A stretch of 64,000 nucleotides of DNA, from positions 124,001 to 188,000 of the forward strand of contig MEUZ01000003.1 of NCBI GenBank assembly GCA_001772615.1, given 5' to 3'. This document shows positions 36,064 to 43,470 of this stretch, one piece after another. The notes beneath the pieces were generated by a model. The model saw nothing but the letters and a program-made list of their open reading frames with translations, ran no database searches and was not told the DNA's origin. Numbering within the stretch: position 1 is the stretch's first letter; each line of letters opens with the position of its first letter. This DNA comes from a candidate division WWE3 bacterium RIFCSPHIGHO2_01_FULL_40_23. Lineage in GTDB: Bacteria; Patescibacteria; WWE3; UBA101185; 2-01-FULL-41-18. The translations under genes were made by a program, and so were the position numbers.

Positions 36064-37578
36064 TTATGTAACTTTAATCTCTTTCATAGAAATTTTTGGC
36101 ACGGGAAGGCAATCCGCCAGCTGCGGGTTGCATTGATTTTCAGGATCCTCCTTCTTCCCTCCTGTTTCCAACTTCAGAGAATCAGGCTTTTTAATAACTG
36201 TGAACTGTGACCCTCTAGTTGTCATTCCCATTGAACAGCTAAATGCGAGAGAGCCTTCTCCATTAGGAGTAAACTTTATTGATTCGGTCTTATCGGGAGG
36301 AAGGTATTTTGTGATACCAAGCTTTGGAACCGTTATTACTTTCGCGCACCCCGACGCTTTTGAGGAATCTATCCACCATTCCACAGGAACACCCTCATAA
36401 ATAGTGAACTTTGAAGGGTAATACTCAAGACCCTCTATCCTCATCTTAATCACCTGAACACCGTTTATAATTTCACCGGTTATTTCCGAGCCAAGAACCT
36501 CCTCACTCCCATGGTTAACATCAAAAGTTACTCTGGGGAGATTCAGACTCACACCCGATAAAACCATCCCGTTATTAAAGTTAAAAAGGCCAAGTAGCAC
36601 TACAACCGCGCCGGAAAACTTAAGGAAATACCCATGAACCCTCCCCTTAACAAAACTTGAAATAACACCAAGCGACATTAGGGCAGGCAGGGTGCCAAGC
36701 GAAAACATAAACATCGTGATCGCGCCAACCGCAAAACTCCCTCTCGTAAGTACATACAATTGGAGTGCCTGCGTAAAACCACACGGAAGAAAAAAGGTCA
36801 AAGCCCCGAGGACAAAGGGAGCTTGAAGCCTTCCGTTCTCATTTAAGGCTTCTATTTTATGCCCGATAAACTTAGGAATTTTAGGTTGAAGTTTCGAAAC
36901 CAACGGGAAAATTCCCAAAATCTGAAGGCCCAGAATAAGCATCACAACACTAACAACCATCGTCACAAAACCTGTAAAACTAGGCGAGTAGGAAAAAAAG
37001 GAACCGAAACTTCCAAGAAGGCCTCCCAGAAGAGTGTAAGAAGCAATTCTACCTACGTTAAAAAGAGCAAAGGGCTTAAACTTTTCAACGCCGCTTAAAT
37101 TTGGATTTTGTTTGCTGTATCTTGCCGCACAGGCAAGAAGAAGACCTCCCGTTACTGCAATGCATGTTGAGACTGCAGCCGTTAAGCCAAGAAGAAACAC
37201 AAAACCATAACTCATGGTATCGGAAATGGCAATTTCAGGAGCCAGCTTTAATCCTCTTAAGATAAAATACCCCGCTACAACGATAAGAAAAATTGCGCCG
37301 GTTTCAAGGTGCTCCTTCTTGTCATCACTCGCAGGAGGAATATTTCCTAAAGATGGATCAAAAACCGTGTAGCCGTATTTATTAACCGCTTGGTTTAGCT
37401 CTGAAAGCGAAGGCCTTTTAGCGCATCTTAACTGGGCTGTTCCCATTGCCTGATCGGCTTTAACCTCTCTTACACCGTTAATCTTAGAGAGCTCTCTTTC
37501 TATCAACAGTTCACAGCTAGCACAGTGCATACCTTTTATTTTAAGCTTCACTTTTTTTATCTTATTCTCATTTTCCAT
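36064..37578 (-). CDS. HMA - DsbD/TauE-like membrane domain - cupredoxin fusion, copper handling
   Basis: 504 residues with three modules: an N-terminal heavy-metal-associated domain (GMHCASCELLIE, about 10-70), a six-helix UreH/DsbD_2 (sulfite exporter TauE-like) transporter domain (about 95-345, with CFLP-like FFLPCGFTQALQLY and conserved TGGLLLACA), and a C-terminal cupredoxin-like domain ending in AFSCSMGMTTRG. The modules all point to copper or thiol chemistry across the membrane. First gene of the copA operon. Confidence 0.82.
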   Translation of the reverse strand: MENENKIKKVKLKIKGMHCASCELLIERELSKINGVREVKADQAMGTAQLRCAKRPSLSELNQAVNKYGYTVFDPSLGNIPPASDDKKEHLETGAIFLIVVAGYFILRGLKLAPEIAISDTMSYGFVFLLGLTAAVSTCIAVTGGLLLACAARYSKQNPNLSGVEKFKPFALFNVGRIASYTLLGGLLGSFGSFFSYSPSFTGFVTMVVSVVMLILGLQILGIFPLVSKLQPKIPKFIGHKIEALNENGRLQAPFVLGALTFFLPCGFTQALQLYVLTRGSFAVGAITMFMFSLGTLPALMSLGVISSFVKGRVHGYFLKFSGAVVVLLGLFNFNNGMVLSGVSLNLPRVTFDVNHGSEEVLGSEITGEIINGVQVIKMRIEGLEYYPSKFTIYEGVPVEWWIDSSKASGCAKVITVPKLGITKYLPPDKTESIKFTPNGEGSLAFSCSMGMTTRGSQFTVIKKPDSLKLETGGKKEDPENQCNPQLADCLPVPKISMKEIKVT

Positions 37579-37589
37579 ATACTTAGTAT

Positions 37590-37610
37590 AACCTAATTAT
37601 AGACTAGGTT
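37590..37610 (-). promoter_or_regulatory. Inverted repeat overlapping the copper-operon -10 (candidate operator)
   Basis: AACCTA-N9-TAGGTT, with TATAAT (minus strand) lying between the half-sites and a weak -35 TTGCAA 19 bases upstream. A dyad spanning the -10 fits a repressor site, for example for a CsoR- or CopY-type copper sensor. No repressor gene is nearby. Confidence 0.5.
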
Positions 37611-37638
37611 TGATAAATGATTGCAAGGTCATCAAATT

Positions 37639-38022
37639 TTATTTCAGGTTTTGCCAAAGGCCAATCACATTGCCTTCAGTATCGGTAACTCTTGCATAAA
37701 GTCCCATATCCCCTACTTTCATTTCTGGTGTAACAACCTTTCCCCCGGCTTCCTCAACTTTATCTAAAGATCTTTGAAGCGACGCAACAGATAGAACTAT
37801 CACAACCGATTCAGATGGTGACTGCCTTTTCATCATTCCGCCGTTAATTGCACCCGACTCCTTGGGCATTCCCTTGTCATCAGTCTCAACAGTGTGAACA
37901 AAATAATAATCCGATGTATCAAGAGGCGCTTTATGTATCTCCCACCCGAAAACATCACCGTAAAACTTTTGGGCTCTTTCTACATTGTCCGCGGGAACTT
38001 CAAAATGAACTACTTTATCCAT
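37639..38022 (-). CDS. VOC (glyoxalase/bleomycin-resistance-like) family protein
   Basis: 127 residues in the two-module beta-alpha-beta-beta-beta pattern. VVHFEVPADNVERAQKFYGDVFGWEI begins the first module, and YARVTDTEGNVIGLWQ ends the second (quoted in parts: FYGDVFGWEI, TDTEGNVIGLWQ). The usual metal ligands of the family (His4-like near the start and Glu positions) are only partly visible, so the reaction is unknown. It has an AGGAGGAAAT-like SD just upstream (TAGGAGG), unlike many genes here. Confidence 0.85.
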   Translation of the reverse strand: MDKVVHFEVPADNVERAQKFYGDVFGWEIHKAPLDTSDYYFVHTVETDDKGMPKESGAINGGMMKRQSPSESVVIVLSVASLQRSLDKVEEAGGKVVTPEMKVGDMGLYARVTDTEGNVIGLWQNLK

Positions 38023-38110
38023 ATTTCCTCCTAAAATTTTTTACTTGAATTTATATTCTAGACCTTGAATAGATATATATCAATATATGTGCCATTCCTG
38101 CAAGTTTGTC

Positions 38111-38151
38111 ATTCCCGCGCTTGCCCGCCCTCTTGGCGGGAAAGCGGGAAT
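38111..38151. repeat. Palindromic repeat element with ATTCCCGC/GCGGGAAT arms
   Basis: ATTCCCGC...GCGGGAAT with an inner CCCGCC/GGCGGG stem and a 5-base loop. It is much richer in GC than its surroundings and resembles the dispersed REP-like palindromes found in many genomes. A related palindrome is at 43,396-43,415. Confidence 0.6.
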
Positions 38152-38190
38152 CTAAAAAATGGGGCAGTGCCTGATTTACAAACACTGCCC
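38151..38190 (-). terminator. Intrinsic terminator of the small gene at 38,207-38,425
   Basis: GGGCAGTG-N13-CACTGCCC followed on the minus strand by CATTTTTTAG, 17 bases after the stop codon. Confidence 0.8.
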
Positions 38191-38206
38191 AAAAAAGCGC
38201 TATTTG

Positions 38207-38425
38207 TCAGCGTACAGAAACTATCCAGGCCTGTCGCTGAATTGCCTCATACACCCTCTTTGGATATGGAGGAAGAAAAGCTGGGGCAACGTTATCCACC
38301 CCATTGTGCGCGGCAAGCGCCATAATGACGCCACTCGGGTTTTCCCCCTCCCCTCTCACTGCTTCAGCCTTTAAGTCTTCAAGCGAAACCGGAATCCCTT
38401 CAAGAAGCTGGTCAACCACAGTCAT
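38207..38425 (-). CDS. Small soluble protein, unknown
   Basis: 72 residues, no membrane segment, no recognisable motif. AAAGGAG is 9 nt upstream of the ATG, and a promoter and a terminator frame the gene, so I consider it real despite the lack of homology. Like the small gene at 25,622, it is a short, SD-led, monocistronic unit with higher GC than average. Confidence 0.6.
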   Translation of the reverse strand: MTVVDQLLEGIPVSLEDLKAEAVRGEGENPSGVIMALAAHNGVDNVAPAFLPPYPKRVYEAIQRQAWIVSVR

Positions 38426-38455
38426 TTTCGTCTTCTCCTTTGTGAAGTTTAGTAA

Positions 38456-38485
38456 ATACTATCAAAAAGCGAGAAGCGGTGTCAT
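38456..38485 (-). promoter_or_regulatory. Promoter of the small gene, ATGACA-18-TAGTAT
   Basis: A 5/6 -35 at 38,485-38,480 and a 5/6 -10 at 38,461-38,456 on the minus strand with 18-base spacing, giving a leader of about 25 nt that holds the AAAGGAG ribosome site. Confidence 0.6.
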
Positions 38486-38578
38486 CTCGTTTAATTTAAT
38501 GGCACCCTCCTAAACCTCAAATCCAGCGGTAAGAAACAAGAAAAACTCCCCATTTACTTTGGTATTATAATTTCCACT

Positions 38579-39313
38579 ATGCTGACCAAAGCACAACTTC
38601 AAAGCAACTTAAATAAAAATCCAATGGTCCTTAGACGACTAAGAACCTTAAAACTGGCGGAAGGGATCAATCCTAAATTCCGCACTCCCCATATTGTAGG
38701 TGGTTACCTTAGGAATATATTGCTAGGACATGAGCCAAAAGACTGTGATGTTGTATTTCAGGGCTATCAGCTAAACCAACCGGGTATTTTAGAAGCGGTA
38801 AGAGAGGCTGAAAGAAGACTAAAAATTGACTCCTACCCAAATTGGGACTTTGAAAATGTTCTGGCAACAGGTGTTACAAATGATTTTTATGAAAATACTA
38901 TTGGAAGATACTCACACCACACTGACTACTTGACACTTTTACTTATAGACACAAGCGGTACGTTATACCTGGGGGATAATAAAACACTTTCGGGTCTTGA
39001 AGGGAGAACTTTTGATTTGCGTTTTCCCGGAGTAGAAATTTGGGTAAACCACCGCGCAAAAGGAAAAAGCTATGTTTACTGCCTAATAGGAGATTTAATA
39101 AGAGGATTGTATCTTGGGCAGCTTCTTAACCTTAAATACTCACTAATAGCGGAATTCTTATTGAGTTATTTTGACGTTTTCTTTAAAAGTTTAAGCCCGG
39201 AAGATCAACAGACAAGACAAGCCTTTTGGATGAAAAAGACGGGATGTGACCCTAAGTATCAACATATCCTTGACCGCTTCGGAGTGAAATCTTTGAAAGC
39301 AACCGCTTCATAA
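38579..39313 (+). CDS. Nucleotidyltransferase (poly(A) polymerase / CCA-enzyme head)-like protein
   Basis: 244 residues. Residues 38-60 (HIVGGYLRNILLGHEPKDCDVVF) contain the GGxxR-N/D-xLLG...DxD pattern of class II tRNA nucleotidyltransferase/poly(A) polymerase head domains, with Asp55 and Asp57 as the metal pair. The long C-terminal RNA-binding part of CCA-adding enzymes is absent, so it is a stand-alone catalytic-type domain of unknown substrate. TATAAT ends 7 nt before the ATG (leaderless). Confidence 0.65.
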   Translation: MLTKAQLQSNLNKNPMVLRRLRTLKLAEGINPKFRTPHIVGGYLRNILLGHEPKDCDVVFQGYQLNQPGILEAVREAERRLKIDSYPNWDFENVLATGVTNDFYENTIGRYSHHTDYLTLLLIDTSGTLYLGDNKTLSGLEGRTFDLRFPGVEIWVNHRAKGKSYVYCLIGDLIRGLYLGQLLNLKYSLIAEFLLSYFDVFFKSLSPEDQQTRQAFWMKKTGCDPKYQHILDRFGVKSLKATAS

Positions 39314-39540
39314 GCTGTGATTAGAAACTACTTGACCTCTGAGCCAAATAATCACTCTTTTGTATATAGTTTCAGTTTTAGGGAATTCAAATTATAATAA
39401 ATACCATAAATAAACAAATTATAGGCATAAATCTAGAAGAAGGACTAATTAAGAAAAAGGGAAGTTTTAAATATGGCCTAGCGTTCATATTTTCAACCTT
39501 CATATGGACCTATTTTTTTATTAATACATTCATCCTAAAT

Positions 39541-40692
39541 TTGGATTATTTCCTTTTAAATAGGGTCGATCCTGATTTGATCACGTTGCTAAACTACAAA
39601 TTTATCCTGACACTTTTACTATTCTCCATATTTCTGTTGCTTATCAATACAAGTATTTTTCCTTACATGTTGCACATCTTGATTTTCTCATTAATACTAC
39701 CCATTTACATTATTCTTATGTTTTGGAAATCGAAAAACTGGCTACTAACTTTTTCAATTGTTGATAATTTAATTGAGGGTTTAACACACTTTAAAAGAAA
39801 ATTTATATTAGTAACCTTGTTGATTATGTCAACGGTAGTAATATTTAACTTCGAAAGTGCGGTATTACTATACGCTACCAGTTTATTCTTATTAATCTAT
39901 TTACTAATAACATACTTCATTGCTTTTACTAAACCTTTTAAAAAATCAATATTATTTGAATCATTTTCTAACTTATCCATTAAACTTACCAAATCATCCT
40001 TCACTAAGAGACTTATAGAAATTAATGAAGAATTAAGAGGCAAAGAACTTAACACATTCAACCAAACCCAAGAAATACTATATGCAAACAACCTCCAATT
40101 AGCTGTGATCGCTCATAGAGGTATGTATTTTATAGCAAACAAATTATCAATGTATAAAAAGAGTAGAATTTACCTTTACCATATTTCAATAAATATTATA
40201 TTTCTCTTTTTATTTTCTGCTTTTATTTTTAGCCTTATAAATTTTGCGTTATATAAGATTAGCTCTAGCAATTTCGCCTACTCTGGTACTTTTGGTTGGT
40301 TTGACTTTTTATACTACAGCTCTTTTGCAATGTTTTCAGGTGGTTCTGAAAATCTTTCTCCAGTATCCATCTTATCCAAAGTAATAAAAATGATAATGTT
40401 AGTATCTGCAGGTATTATCATTTTAACTATAATTCTTAATGTTTCCTTCCTAGTAAAAGGTGAGAAGTATAAAGAAGATATTGACGAATTAGCTGAAACT
40501 TTAAAGAAAAACAGTGAATATTTTCAAAATTTTATATCTGAAGAATATAACTTATCAATTTTTCAGGCAATAGAAATACTGCATAAGCTGAAATCCGGTT
40601 TTATTACCCTTATATTCATGCTTTCTCAGGACATACCAGGAATAGAAAATTTAAGGTCAGAAGATGAATCAAAGAAAGACAACAATAAGTAA
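39541..40692 (+). CDS. Membrane protein with degenerate potassium-channel-like pore
   Basis: 383 residues from a TTG, mostly hydrophobic, with about six helices, then a pore-loop-like region FDFLYYSSFAMFSGGSENLSP before a final helix and a cytosolic tail. In two-helix ion channels the equivalent is a TxGYGD filter. Here it reads SGGSEN, so potassium selectivity is not expected. The frame stays open upstream to 39,382 and encodes another plausible helix, but no ATG, GTG or TTG is available there. An AUU at 39,391 behind AGGGA, or a frameshift, could give the real start. Confidence 0.6.
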   Translation: MDYFLLNRVDPDLITLLNYKFILTLLLFSIFLLLINTSIFPYMLHILIFSLILPIYIILMFWKSKNWLLTFSIVDNLIEGLTHFKRKFILVTLLIMSTVVIFNFESAVLLYATSLFLLIYLLITYFIAFTKPFKKSILFESFSNLSIKLTKSSFTKRLIEINEELRGKELNTFNQTQEILYANNLQLAVIAHRGMYFIANKLSMYKKSRIYLYHISINIIFLFLFSAFIFSLINFALYKISSSNFAYSGTFGWFDFLYYSSFAMFSGGSENLSPVSILSKVIKMIMLVSAGIIILTIILNVSFLVKGEKYKEDIDELAETLKKNSEYFQNFISEEYNLSIFQAIEILHKLKSGFITLIFMLSQDIPGIENLRSEDESKKDNNK

Positions 40693-40776
40693 TATTAACA
40701 TGTCAAATTAAAAATTTCTCTTCTGCTCTTGTATTTTCTTAGTTGAGCCTTCTCTCAGAAACCCGCGAGAATAAGT

Positions 40777-40840
40777 TGGTGACCCCCCTCAGAGACGTAT
40801 TTCGAACACCTTTGCAAGAACCTAGTTCACACATACGAAT
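40777..40840. repeat. Direct repeat copy A
   Basis: About 64 bp, clearly related to copy B at 41,828-41,887. The two share an exact 19-mer GACGTATTTCGAACACCTT (40,794-40,812) plus an upstream TGGTGAC and downstream CCTA-TTCA-ACATACG-like positions. The TGGTGAC...TTCGAAC spacing recalls an inverted tRNA 3' end, but no full tRNA folds. Confidence 0.7.
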
Positions 40841-40890
40841 GTTTAAAAGAGGCATACTTTACGAATTATTACAAAAAAAGTGAGTGAAAA

Positions 40891-41106
40891 CTATTCTATA
40901 TCAAACATATAAGAACATATCAACCTCGCGCTAACGCCAGAGGGAAGATTTACACTTGATCCGCCACACTTGTTAAAATTCCCACCTCTTACAAAACAAT
41001 CTAATTTATATAGAGTGGTTTTTGTCAGACCACCACTAGTACCATAATATACATTTCCCAGAGAATATAGCCATACCCTTAATCCAATCAAAAACAAAAC
41101 GACCAA
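40891..41106 (-). CDS. Small membrane protein, unknown (third of three)
   Basis: 71 residues from TTG at 41,106. The open frame continues upstream (KIKYAKKPLIWIS) to the TAG that ends the previous gene at 41,146, and those residues complete a good membrane helix. An ATG in the +1 frame (41,136) would join this frame if the A6 run next to it had seven As. One helix is followed by a cysteine-containing outside part (YKLDCFVRGGNFNKCGG). It has no recognised family and is part of a three-gene set of tiny membrane proteins. Confidence 0.45.
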   Translation of the reverse strand: MVVLFLIGLRVWLYSLGNVYYGTSGGLTKTTLYKLDCFVRGGNFNKCGGSSVNLPSGVSARLICSYMFDIE

Positions 41107-41145
41107 AGATATCCAGATTAATGGTTTTTTAGCATATTTTATTTT

Positions 41146-41325
41146 CTAGAAATATATGGACTGCTCCTTTAATTCAGAATCCCAGAACCATTTACAGACG
41201 TCATAATTGCCTGTCCGCTCATTAAATCTGCATCTTCTTAGAAGTGAATTGTTATTTCCAAATATAGGAACTAAACTCAAAAGCAGTAAGATGACAAGAA
41301 TCAACAATATAACTAAATACTTCAT
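41146..41325 (-). CDS. Small membrane protein, unknown (second of three)
   Basis: 59 residues, one N-terminal helix (MKYLVILLILVILLLLSLV) and a charged tail with two cysteines (RRCRFNERTGNYDVCKWFW). Its ATG overlaps the stop of the upstream gene (ATGA), which supports translation. The sequence pattern, helix followed by a cysteine pair, is shared with the third gene. Confidence 0.55.
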   Translation of the reverse strand: MKYLVILLILVILLLLSLVPIFGNNNSLLRRCRFNERTGNYDVCKWFWDSELKEQSIYF

Positions 41326-41633
41326 AATTTAATCTTTTTATTCCTTAAAACAATACTAACATTAACTAGTACTAAAGAGATTACAAACCAGAATACTAGA
41401 TCAATGATCAGATTTTTTCGATCGATGGCTGTACCTCCAGGAGTTAAAATCCTTCCTTCGGAATCATGCATTAATACACCGCCCCCTCGGACAATATAGT
41501 AGGTGAGAGGAAGCCCTTTTTTACCTGTGCATCCTGCCAAGCAGTCAATCGGGGGTTGAGTGTAAAATGATGGATAAACAAAAATTAACGAAAGAATAAT
41601 AAATAGAGATATTGAGATAAGTATCTTCTTCAC
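41322..41633 (-). CDS. Small two-helix membrane protein, unknown (first of three)
   Basis: 103 residues from GTG. Helices are at about 4-22 and 78-96, with an outside loop bearing DCLAGCTGKKGLPLTYY. TAGAAT lies 7 nt upstream of the GTG, consistent with a leaderless operon start for this three-gene set. No family recognised. Confidence 0.55.
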   Translation of the reverse strand: MKKILISISLFIILSLIFVYPSFYTQPPIDCLAGCTGKKGLPLTYYIVRGGGVLMHDSEGRILTPGGTAIDRKNLIIDLVFWFVISLVLVNVSIVLRNKKIKL

Positions 41634-41689
41634 TAATTACATTCTAACACTCGGCTATTAACTAATAAATTACATTTCACAATAGGTAG

Positions 41690-41826
41690 TGGTAACCCAG
41701 AGGGAATTCGGTCACAACTCTCGCTTCGCTCGGTCGCGACCCCGCCTCCTTCGCTGACGCTCAGCCCGGCATTCGAACCCCTGCATGCTGATCTTAAAGT
41801 TTTTCCCTCTGCCAATGGACTACTTG
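41690..41826 (-). other. GC-rich tRNA-like remnant
   Basis: On the minus strand there are tRNA-like fragments: AGTCCATTGGCAGAGGG (D-arm-like), AACTTTAAGATC (anticodon-like), GGGGTTCGAATG (T-arm-like), and after about 65 bases of GC-rich sequence with CGAGCGAAGCGAG, a 3'-end-like GGGTTACCA. The anticodon and T stems do not pair, so it is not a functional tRNA. An open frame through it (41,633-41,857) looks accidental. Confidence 0.35.
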
Positions 41827-41827
41827 C

Positions 41828-41887
41828 TGGTGACTCACAGTGACGTATTTCGAACACCTTACCGGCAGCCTAATTCATACCTACGTA
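41828..41887. repeat. Direct repeat copy B
   Basis: Partner of the copy at 40,777-40,840. The shared exact 19-mer is at 41,842-41,860. The two copies bracket about 1 kb that holds the three tiny membrane-protein genes and the tRNA-like remnant. From here to 42,082 I see no gene beyond a ten-codon frame at 41,964 behind an AGGAGA. Confidence 0.7.
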
Positions 41888-42082
41888 AAACTCCAGGAGC
41901 TCGGTTTTACCTACCATAATGTCAATATAGCCGTAATTGAAGACTATGGACAGGAGAATCCCCATGTTTAAGTCCTCTTTGTACGACGAGCTATAGTCTC
42001 TCAAAATATAATATCCACGGCCTCCCGAAAAGGTATATTCAAAACATATTTCTTTACGAGCAAGAAAAATTTTACCAAACCG

Positions 42083-43207
42083 TCAGTTTAAGTCGCCGCA
42101 CCAGGCGAGAAATAGTGAATCTGATAAAGGTAAATGACGGATACCGATAGCAAGAGGACGGCCTAAACGTAGATTTTGGAGAGAAATATTCAGAATTGTT
42201 TCTGATTTTCCAGGGGCAGAATTGGTTTTAAGTCCGTTAATCACTTCTGTTAAGGGATACGCTACCAATCCAATGGCAAGGCAAGACCCCTTATAAATAT
42301 TTGCGGGTGGTTTTCCAGCCATAAAGTCTAATTGAATCACAATTTTTGTTTTTTCATTGCCTAGATCAGTAAGTGTCGCAATACTCACACCATTTCCTTC
42401 TCCGCTGTTTTGAGGGGTTAAGGGTATATAATATGTATCGTTTGTAAAAGTTTTCAAATTTTCAGCAACATATGGTGTTTGGGATATGTCAGGCGTTTCA
42501 GTTGAAGTAGTTGAAGTATTTGATCTCCACTGAAAAGTTCTCAATATTGTATCTGTTTCTTTAAAGAAATCAGCATAAAGACTGACGGGTGTCCAGCCCT
42601 CAACCTCTGCTTTTATTTGGTGTAAATAATTTATACAAATCTGTTTTTTGGTAATGTCAAGCAAGTCGCATCTGATCCTTTCGACGACAGGCTTGGAGAG
42701 TACAAAAGTGAGATCCTTATTTTTATCGGTAATAAGATCTATTGACGTGACTCTTTGACTTCCCACCACACTTGTGCGGCTTATTACATTGTTGTCCATG
42801 TTGATCACCAACATGTCTTTTGATACTGGACCTTGATCCATGGAGGTTTCATCCACCCACGTGTCAGTTTTTGTATTATAGATTGATCGGGAAAGTTGAC
42901 CAGAAAATTGTATATCTTCGATACCTTTAACGAGGGTAATTGTTGCAACGCTCAAATATTTTATGTCTGCCTCAGTAAATAATTTAGGGGTTATGAGAAA
43001 TTTTTCTAGACATACTCCGTTAAATTTGTTATCGCAATCAGTTTTCGTAATAGAGAAACTGTTTGGCACCTGAAAAGAATAACCGTACGTATCGCTTCTA
43101 TAAGTGTCGACAATTTGATTTTTACCCTGATTCAGTCCGGTCAAATAAATAATTCTAGCTATACATAACAATGCAAAAGCGCTGATAATTAAAATTACTT
43201 TTTTCAT
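42083..43207 (-). CDS. Secreted or membrane-anchored protein with CHRD/SOD-like C-terminus
   Basis: 374 residues from the ATG at 43,207. The frame runs on to 43,432, but that part is antisense of tRNA-Glu and is rejected. An N-terminal helix (about 4-22) anchors the protein. The middle is unrecognised. The C-terminal about 100 residues include GKPPANIYKGSC and a following SLQNLRLGRPLAIGIRH, reminiscent of CHRD or Cu/Zn-SOD-like beta domains (PAHIHxGxC ... INVH). Function unknown. Confidence 0.65.
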   Translation of the reverse strand: MKKVILIISAFALLCIARIIYLTGLNQGKNQIVDTYRSDTYGYSFQVPNSFSITKTDCDNKFNGVCLEKFLITPKLFTEADIKYLSVATITLVKGIEDIQFSGQLSRSIYNTKTDTWVDETSMDQGPVSKDMLVINMDNNVISRTSVVGSQRVTSIDLITDKNKDLTFVLSKPVVERIRCDLLDITKKQICINYLHQIKAEVEGWTPVSLYADFFKETDTILRTFQWRSNTSTTSTETPDISQTPYVAENLKTFTNDTYYIPLTPQNSGEGNGVSIATLTDLGNEKTKIVIQLDFMAGKPPANIYKGSCLAIGLVAYPLTEVINGLKTNSAPGKSETILNISLQNLRLGRPLAIGIRHLPLSDSLFLAWCGDLN

Positions 43208-43293
43208 ATTTCTAAGTTCGCTTATTAGCGGTTTGCTTCTTTGGTGCACTGGTGGGGGGAACAGCAACCCTACCTCTTTTGTGATTTCCAAAA

Positions 43294-43370
43294 TGGTGAC
43301 CCTGGGGGGATTCGAACCCCCGGTCTTCGCCCTGAGAAGGCGACGTCCTAAACCGCTAGACGACAGGGCC
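43294..43370 (-). tRNA. tRNA-Glu (CTC)
   Basis: 77 nt including an encoded CCA. Acceptor GGCCCTG pairs with CAGGGTC (one G-T), the anticodon stem is TCGCC/GGCGA around the loop TTCTCAG with anticodon CTC, and the T arm is GGGGG-TTCGAAT-CCCCC. It reads GAG codons. Confidence 0.95.
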
Positions 43371-43395
43371 ACAAAACCCACTTCTGCTTCATGGG

Positions 43396-43436
43396 ATCCC
43401 CACTTTCGTGGGGATGACGGTGCGACCGTCATTTTT
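43396..43436. repeat. Palindrome ATCCCCAC/GTGGGGAT followed by a terminator-like hairpin
   Basis: ATCCCCAC-TTTC-GTGGGGAT (43,396-43,415) is a GC-rich REP-like palindrome related in style to 38,111-38,151. It abuts TGACGGT-GCG-ACCGTCA plus TTTTT (43,415-43,436), which on the plus strand looks like an intrinsic terminator, although no plus-strand gene ends here. Confidence 0.5.
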
Positions 43437-43463
43437 GCATTATACCATCAGGAATAATATACT
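43435..43463 (+). promoter_or_regulatory. Promoter TTGCAT-17-TATACT
   Basis: The -35 is at 43,435-43,440 and the -10 at 43,458-43,463. The ATG at 43,471 is 7 nt beyond the -10, so transcription should start on the start codon. Confidence 0.7.
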
Positions 43464-43470
43464 TTAGAAA

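Noticed and set aside
41633..41857. Open frame of 74 codons on the minus strand.
   Set aside because: It lies in the GC-rich tRNA-like remnant with low-complexity repeats; no start signal and an implausible protein.
43207..43432. N-terminal extension of the minus-strand protein that starts at 43,207, reading on to 43,432.
   Set aside because: The extension is antisense to the tRNA-Glu gene and a palindrome; the ATG at 43,207 gives a proper membrane anchor at the N-terminus.
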